Shown one piece after another: positions 34,241-41,800 of a stretch of 64,000 nucleotides of DNA. The stretch comes from CAYSCX01 sp964429575 (GTDB lineage Bacteria; Desulfobacterota; Binatia; Binatales; Binataceae). Each line of letters starts with the position of its first letter. Position 1 is the stretch's first letter. Under the pieces are notes generated by a model that did no database searches, was not told the DNA's origin, and saw nothing but the letters and a program-made list of their open reading frames with translations. The stretch is from assembly GCA_964429575.1 (NCBI GenBank), contig CAYSCX010000004.1, positions 62,001 through 126,000 of the forward strand. The letters are read 5' to 3'. A program made the translations under genes and the position numbers.

Positions 34241-34618
34241 CTACTGCTTGCAATATCCGGCCTGCCGCAGGTAGTCGAGATCCTTGTCCACTAGCCGCCC
34301 CGCAGTCGAACCACTCGCATAGACCACCGTGTTGTGTTGCGCATTGATTCGACATGCGGCATTGGCAATGACTTCTCCGGATTGGTTCCGGATCGGCACT
34401 GTCGCATCGATCGTGCGTGAACCCATCTGCTCCCGCATCGTGCTGTCCGCCTGCTGTCCGTTAATCGTCATCGGTTGTTGCGACGATTGCGCGCAGATCA
34501 GCGCCGCATCCAGCTGGCAGCGCTCGTCACCGCCCCCTGCCTTCATGCCCGCGCACCCACCAACCACGGGGCAAATCGTGATGACTGCGATCAGCCGGAG
34601 AGAAACATTGATAACCAT
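34241..34618 (-). CDS. Small lipoprotein
   Basis: With ATG 34618 the protein has 125 residues: a basic-hydrophobic signal (MVINVSLRLIAVITICPV) ending in a good lipobox VGGC at about residue 22. A Gly-rich linker and a Cys-containing mature domain follow (CRINAQHNTVVYASG and a C-terminal YCKQ). It is immediately upstream of CAP paralogue 2 (11 bp) in the same direction, so the three exported proteins probably form one transcription unit. Function unknown. Confidence 0.65.
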   Translation of the reverse strand: MVINVSLRLIAVITICPVVGGCAGMKAGGGDERCQLDAALICAQSSQQPMTINGQQADSTMREQMGSRTIDATVPIRNQSGEVIANAACRINAQHNTVVYASGSTAGRLVDKDLDYLRQAGYCKQ

Positions 34619-34809
34619 GTGTTTACCGCCGTTCACTGAATCGCTGCCAGTCACTTCCTAGCAGAGTAACATCGTACATTCCAATAGCTGCAAAGGTCCG
34701 GCTCGGAGCATGGCGTGTGGGGCGCCTTCGCGCGATTGTGGATGACGGTCGGCCGTAAAGGTCAGTAGCGGGCGGCTTGGCTTATTCTCCGCGTGAGGAC
34801 GATCTGGCA

Positions 34810-35121
34810 ATGCGGGCGATTCGACATCCGATGAGCGGCGCCGTGTACGATCTTCAAGAGGACGGTAATGTCCGCGTCGAGAAGGATGGAATGACCGGGC
34901 TCTTCCGTCCCGACGGGACTTATATTTCGGGTGACATCCACTCTGCGGATCCGCAGCTCTGCGGGTGGATCGGAGGGTGCGATGTGCGCGCGACCGCGCC
35001 ACTCCGGGCCCGCGCCGAAGGGAAACTAAGAAATGACGCTGGGCGAGAAACCGCCGCGCAGTTCATCGCAGCCGCTCACGTATCGGCGGCTAATCGCCGG
35101 CGACACGCATCGCGTCCCTGA
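34810..35121 (+). CDS. Small protein of the kind found beside Rieske oxygenases, possibly frameshifted
   Basis: Starting at ATG 34810, the first 57 residues (MRAIRHPMSGAVYDLQEDGN, VRVEKDGMTGLFRPDGTYIS, ADPQLCGWIGG) form a compact beta-rich unit that I believe accompanies ring-hydroxylating oxygenase genes; this recall is moderate. After GWIGG the frame becomes arginine/alanine-rich and overlaps the next frame by 89 bp. A frameshift or decay near 35000 is therefore likely. It is the partner of the broken oxygenase that follows. Confidence 0.45.
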   Translation: MRAIRHPMSGAVYDLQEDGNVRVEKDGMTGLFRPDGTYISGDIHSADPQLCGWIGGCDVRATAPLRARAEGKLRNDAGRETAAQFIAAAHVSAANRRRHASRP

Positions 35122-35567
35122 CGTTCTAAGGCGCGAGCGCCGACTCGAACTTCCGCCGTCTGAGATTCCGATCGAGAGTTACACTTCGCGTGAGTTCTTC
35201 GACTTGGAGGTTGAGCGGCTTTGGAAGCGGGTGTGGCAGATGGCCTGCCGCGAGGAGGACATCCCCAACGTCGGTGACAACATCGTGTACGATATCGCCG
35301 GACTTTCAATCATCGTGGTACGCGCGGCGCCAGACCGTGCCAGTCTGCGGCGAGGTGATCGGCGAGTACGGTGACTGAGACCAACTCATCAACTGGTACA
35401 AGAATCGGGCAGGCCAGAGTCCCTTGGTCAGTCCCGCATACGACATCTTGAGCGCCGAGGCGGCGTCGATGCCGCCGTCGACGAACGCGGAACGGCTCAC
35501 CAACCTGAAGGAACTGGTTGCGACGGTCGAAGGATGGCTGGAGTCGATGCCGAGTAGACTTCAATGA
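35033..35567 (+). pseudogene. Remnant of a Rieske non-heme oxygenase alpha subunit
   Basis: The first frame (35033-35374) encodes about 100 residues ending IPNVGDNIVYDIAGLSIIVV. This is the start of a ring-hydroxylating dioxygenase large subunit (SREFFDLEVERLWKRVWQMA), just before where the Rieske Cys-His ligands should come. The homology then breaks. A second frame, interrupted by a TGA at 35376, reads GEVIGEYGD, stop, DQLINWYKNRAGQSPLV and continues to SMPSRLQ at 35567. Nearly all of the catalytic domain, including the iron ligands, is missing, so this is a deleted and frame-broken relic. The tail's family is not recognised. Confidence 0.65.
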
Positions 35568-35636
35568 TTGACTCTGCTGAGTAAGCTTGGGCCGAGAGTG
35601 GGAGCGCGACGACCAACGGCATCGGCAGAAGATGCG

Positions 35637-35843
35637 TTATTCGTAACGTGGTTGATAAACTCCGCTGAAACCCGGCGGCCGCCAGCCTTCATTTGCGCAC
35701 GATAGGCAAGCCGAATAGTACTTGAGTCTGCCATTTTCGCGGCCCGCCAAACTGATCATTAACGCGGTCGGCGTTGTCTTTTGGCAAGCGAAGCAGATCG
35801 CCACCAACGCCTTATTCTCCTTGGCGGAGAAAGCACTCGGCAT
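35637..35843 (-). CDS. Small two-CxxC zinc-ribbon-like protein
   Basis: 68 residues with CFAC (residues 17-20) and CLSC (46-49) about 25 residues apart, spacing typical of a zinc ribbon. The centre is SLAGRENGRLKYYSA. It ends just downstream of ndvB on the same strand. Short frames can arise by chance, but the cysteine pairing is persuasive. Function unknown. Confidence 0.5.
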   Translation of the reverse strand: MPSAFSAKENKALVAICFACQKTTPTALMISLAGRENGRLKYYSACLSCANEGWRPPGFSGVYQPRYE

Positions 35844-35849
35844 CTGCTT

Positions 35850-38800
35850 TTATCCTCGAGCTCTAGCCGATCGTCCGAGAATAATGCGTATCCGATGGTC
35901 CCCTCCGTCGTTAACCAGGGGGATAAGGGGCCGGGCGCTCGATAGAGCCTCGCCGTCGAGCTCGAGGCAGGTGATTCCGCGACTGACTCCGTGTGGGTTC
36001 TCGACCGCAATCTCATAGCGTGCGGAATGGTATCGGAAGACGATTTCGAAGCGTGGCCAAGTCTTCGGCACGCACGGATCGATGACCAGTGTCGCGCCGC
36101 GCAAACGAAATCCGAGTATCCACTCGAGGCCCGCCCGGTACATCCATCCGGCCGAGCCGGTGTACCAGGTCCATCCACCACGTCCGACGTGCGGGGGCAC
36201 GGCGTATACGTCGGCACCGGCGACGTATGGTTCCACCCTGTAGCGATGAATGCCGGCGCGCGTGCTTGCGTGATTGATGGGATTCAGCATCGAGAATAGC
36301 TCGCCCGCTTTGTCTCCCTCGCCCAGTATCGCGAAGGCAATCACCGACCAGATCGCAGCGTGCGTGTACTGGCCGCCGTTTTCCCGGATTCCAGGCGGGT
36401 ATCCTTTGATGTAACCAGGGTCGAGCGGCGCCTGATCAAACGGCGGTGTGAAGAGTAGGATCAGTTTTTCATTCCGGCGTACGAGGTATTCGTCCACTGC
36501 CGCCATCGCGGTTGCAGCGCGAGCCGGATCGGCGGCACCGGAGATCACTCCCCACGATTGCGCGATCGAATCGATTCGACATTCGCTATTCGAAGCCGAG
36601 CCGAGCGGTGAATCGTCGTCGAAGTAGCCTCGCCGGTACCAGTCGCCATCCCAGCCGTTTCGCTCAAGGGATTGCTTGAGGGCGGCCGCGTGCCGGATCC
36701 AGATCGCGACGCGCGCCTCCTCGCCGCGATCATCGGCGAGGTGAGCGAAGTCCGAAAGCGTGGAGTAAAGGAACCAACCAAGCCAGATGCTCTCGCCCTT
36801 ACCCTTCTCGCCGACCCGATTCATCCCATCGTTCCAGTCGCCCGTGCCTATTAGTGGCAGGCCGTGGTTACCTACCGCCAGACTCACGTCGAGGGCCCTA
36901 GCGCAGTGCTCGAAAAGACTGGCGTGTTCGTCGGAGACGATCGGTTGAAAGTACGATTCGTGTTCGTGGGCAGGGAGGATTGGCCCTTTCAAAAAGGGAA
37001 CAATCTCGTCCAACACTGCGACATCGCCTGTGACCTCGACATAATGGGCTGCTGCATACGGCAACCATATCCGGTCATCGGAGATCCGCGTGCGGACCCC
37101 TTTTCCTGACGGTGGAAGCCACCAATGTTGAACGTCGCCCTCGGCGAACTGCCGCGCGGCGGCGCGCAACAGATGCTCTCGCATAACTTCCGGCTTCGAT
37201 GCAGTGAGCGCCATCACGTCTTGTAGCTGGTCGCGAAAGCCGTATGCGCCGCTTGCCTGGTAGAACGCCGATCGCGCCCACACGCGGCACGCAAGTGTCT
37301 GGTAGAGCAGCCAGCGGTTCATCAGAATGTCCATCGATCGGTCAGGCGTCTTTACTTGAACCGCGCCGAGGATGTCGTCCCATTGCCGGATAATCGCGTG
37401 GAAGACCGAATCCAGGTCCGTCGTTCGATAGCGCGTGATTAAAGAAAGCGCCTCCGCCTTCGTCGCCGCCTCGCCGAGAAAAAAGACAATTTCGGCCGCA
37501 CCGTTCGGCGCGAGCTGAAGCTGAGTTTGCAGGGTGCCGCAGGGATCGAGTCCGGCGCCGACCCGATTGGAGAGCGGCGTTGCGCCCGCGAGTGCGGCCG
37601 GAGAATCCAGAGTGCCGTTGCGGCCGAGGAATTCCGTCCGGTCACCGGTCCAAGCGGTCTGCTTTCCGGCGAGGTCGGCGAAGGCGACGCGACCGCCGAA
37701 ATCGCTGCGCCAGGGGTTACGCGCGAGCATCGCTCCGGTTGTCGAATCGATTTCCGTGACGACGAACGGCGCAGAAGTGACGCGTGACGCGCCGAGCACC
37801 CACTCCACGTACGCGCTGACCGACAGACGCCGCGATCGCGCCGAGAGATTTCGGATCTTCAACCGGGAAATCTTGATCGAGTCCTCGGGGGACACGTATT
37901 GCAGAAGCTCGAGCGAGATCCCATGCGAAGTGTGCTCGAAACGGCTGTAGCCCTGGCCATGGCTGACGATGTATGGCGAGACCTCACGAATCGGGAGAGC
38001 TGTAGGACTCCAGAGCACGCCCGAGTCTTCGTCACGAAGGTAGAATACTTCACCCGGAGTATCGGAGACGGGGTCGTTCGACCACGGACTGATCTGGTTC
38101 TCGCGACTGTTGATCGACCATGTGTAACCTGAGCCGGTGGCTGACACTTGGAAGCCGAACGAGGGATTGGAAATCACGTTCACCCACGGCGCCGGTGTCC
38201 ATTGGCCCTCGGTAAGGATCGTGACATATTCCCGCCCGTCGGCGGCGAAGCCGCCGAGACCATTGAAAAACTCAAGACTCGCTTGTGGCACCGTGGCCGT
38301 CGGCGGCGCGATCGCCGGCGCCGGCTCGCGTCGCGGCGGCGGCGCGGTGGCGGTTTGCGATTCCTCCAAGCGATTGACCTGCTCAGTGAGGCTTCCGTGG
38401 CGGCTGAGGAGCACCGCCCGGGCGGTGCTCTGGAGCAGGCTTCGCACCTCGACCGAGACCAGATCGGAGCGCAAAACAAACACCGCTCCCCGCGCCGCTT
38501 CTCCGTCGGCGTGCGGCCGCGATGGTTTCGCGCGGACCAGCGCTTCCAATGAGGCCTGCAGATCCTGATCGTAGGACGAATGCCTTTCGTTCAGAATCAC
38601 TAGATCGACGTCGAGTTGCTTCATCCGCCAGTATTCGTGGGCGCGGACCAATTGCCGAACGATCTCTCGATCCTCTACTTCATCGATCCGGACCAACACG
38701 ATCGGCAGGTCGCCGGAGATTCCGTGGGCCCATAGCGTCGAAGGTCCGCGCTCGCTCCGCTTGAGCACTTCGGACGAAGGACGCATCGTCGGGTTGGCGT

Positions 38801-41800
38801 AGAGAACGTGATTGGCGATGCGCTGGAAGAGATGCGCCTCGTCGGGACCGGCGCCGAGATGGTGTAGCTGCACCTGAGCCTGCGTCCAAGCCAGAGTGAG
38901 CGCGCGCTCGAAGGCAGTGAAGTCGTGGTGCTTGTCCGCCAGGTCAAGCGCTTCGATTCGGGAGGAAGCAATCAGGGTCCAGAATGCGACGCGCGCCCGG
39001 CCACCCGGCGGAATTCTTAAATGGCGGCGAAGGCTGAAGATCGGATCGAGCACGGCGCCGACCGTGTTGGAGAGCGGCTGGCCGTCGATCACGGATATCG
39101 GAGTTCGGATCCCTCGCGCCCGCCCAAGGAACGCTGCCCGGTCCGTCTCGAATTGCAAGTCGCCCACCGTCTCGCCTTCTACCACGGCAAGGTGGACCGC
39201 CCAGACCGGCGCCTCGCCGGGCGACCGCAGCCTCCGCGTCGCCATTACAGCGCCCACGTCGGCAACGAATTCGGTCTGCACGAACAGCTTGGAGAAGGCT
39301 GGATGCGCGGCGTCTTCCGCTGGGGGCGCCAGGACGATCTCAGCGTAGGAGGTCACCTCTATCTCCCGATAGCGGGTTCCGAGGTTTGAGATCGATACGC
39401 GGCGAACCTCGGCGTCGTCCTCCGACGAAACCGCGATCTCGAGTGTTGTCGTGATCGTCCCATCGCGCCTCGTGATTTCGGCTCGATCCTCGGAGAACAC
39501 CACCCCGTAACTATCCGGCTCGACGCCGGTCGGTTGATATCCCGCCGACCATACTTCGCCCGTATGCACATCGCGCAGAAAAACGTACATGCCCCAGGAA
39601 TCGCAGGTAACGTCCTCCCGCCAACGCGTGACCGCGAGGTCCCGCCAACGGCTGTAACCGGAACCCGCTGCGGTGATCATCACTGCGTACCTGCCGTTTG
39701 AGAGAAGGTGCGTCCGCGGAATTGCGTCGTGCGGGGATCGGAACCGTCGCAGCATTGGCGCAACGATCTCGCGGATGTTGGCTGCCGCCTTCACCTCCTC
39801 GGCGCGGGGACGCGCAACCAAAACGTCGCGCGGAGTTCGTTCTTGCAGCAAGAGCTCCGTCGCCTGAATGATTGGCTCGGCGTGAAAGCGGGCGCGCATC
39901 GCTCCGTCCCGGAGAGCGTCGTCGATCGCGACCAGAGTCATCCCTTGGTGATGCGCCATATAGGCACGAACGATCGCCACTTCCTCACCCTCCGGGAGGC
40001 GCATCGGAGTGTAGTCGAGAGCCTCATAGTAGCCGTAACGGCCAAGGCCACCGGCCGTCGCAAGGCGAGAGAAGTTTCGCGCCGCGGCATCAGCATCGAC
40101 CATCGCGGCCAGGCCCGTCGCGTAAGGGGCAACGACGACGTTCTCGCTGAGCCCGCGCTTGAGCCCCAGTCCAGGGACGCCAAAGTTCGAGTACTGATAG
40201 GCGAGCTCCAGATCTCGCGCGTTGTATGCGGATTCCGAGACACCCCACGGCACGCCAAGCTCGGCGCCATACTTGATCTGCCGGCGGACGACGAGGCGAT
40301 TCGACTGCGAGAGTATGCTCGCCTCCGGTGCGCGCATCACCAGCGACGGCATCAGGTACTCGAACATCGAACCCGACCATGAGATCAGCGCGGAACCACG
40401 ATCTACTGGCGTCAGGTCGCGCCCGAGGCGGAACCAATGGCGCGCCGGCACGTCTCCTTTGGCGATCGCGACGAAGCTCGCCAGGCGTGCCTCAGAGGCG
40501 AGCAGGTCATAACAGTTGGGATCGAGGCTGCCCTCCGCGACTCGGTACCCAATCGCGAGAAGTTGCCGCGCCGGGTCGAAAAGCAAGCCGAACTCCATTG
40601 CCGCAAACATTTTGCCCGCTATTTCCGCGAGCGCCGCGAGGCGACGTTCGAGCGCGCGTGCGGCGCTCGCGGAACGCTCGAAGGCGTCAATCAGGGCGTC
40701 GGCTCGCCCGAGCGAGGCAACCTCTCCCGGAGCTTGGCGTACAAGCTCCGATCGGTAGCGTGTCAGCTCTCCGATCGCCCTTTCGCAGCGATCCGGCAGA
40801 TCGGCAATTGTCGGGACAGATTCGAACAGATAGCGGAGCGCCTCCTCTAGAGAAGTGTCTCGGTTCACCGCCTGCTCCGCTGCGATGAGCGTGACGTCGC
40901 CTGCGAGCTTCGCCCATGGCATGAACTGTTCGACGTCGCGCTGATGACTCAGGATCGACGCCCGCACCGCCTCTACCCAGTTCAATACTTGGGCGCTACC
41001 ATCGTCGCCCCGTTCCTCGTTCAGCGTCCGCGCAATGTCGGTGGCCGTGTGGGCGTCAAGCGCGAGCCCCGCCAGCCGCCCGGCAACATCTGCCGGAGTC
41101 GTGGGAGCGCTTCGCAGCGAAACGGTGAGAGCGTCGAGCGCGTCATCCAGATGCTTGCGAGTTACCGTTTGAGTCCGCCGATTGTCAGCGAGCAGGCGCA
41201 TACACTCGCGCGTGATTTCCAGCGCGTCATCGATCCCTGTGCGCCATCTCGGCGCCGCCACCGGACCGCCGGTCATCTCCCGCATTGCGTTGCCAATAGC
41301 GATCAGATGTCCCGCTAGATTTCCACTATCGACAGACGAGACATATTTCGGATCCAGCGGACGAAGATTCTGCGTGTCGTACCAGTTGTAGAAGTGGCCG
41401 CGGAAGCGCTCGAGTTCATTCATCGTCGTGAGAGTCGCGTCCAACCGCCCCAATGTTTCGAGCGTACCCAGCCAGCCGAAATCGTGCGCCGCGGCCACGG
41501 ACAGAAGATATAATCCGAGGTTGGTGGGCGATGTCCGATGGGCCAGCACGGGTTTCGGTTCTTCCTGGAAGTTGTCAGGCGGAAGCATGTGATCCTGCGC
41601 AGTGACGAATGTCTCGAAGAAGCTCCATGTGCGGCGGGCGATGAGCCTAAGTGTCTGCGCGTGCGTCTCGGAGGGCGGATTTGGGCCCGTCATGGGCGGC
41701 GGAAGACTCGCCCATCGCGCGACCGCCGGCGATAGCATCCACAGCATCAGGAACGGGGCCGCGATCGGCCATGAACCACGCCCGAAGCAGGCGACGATGA

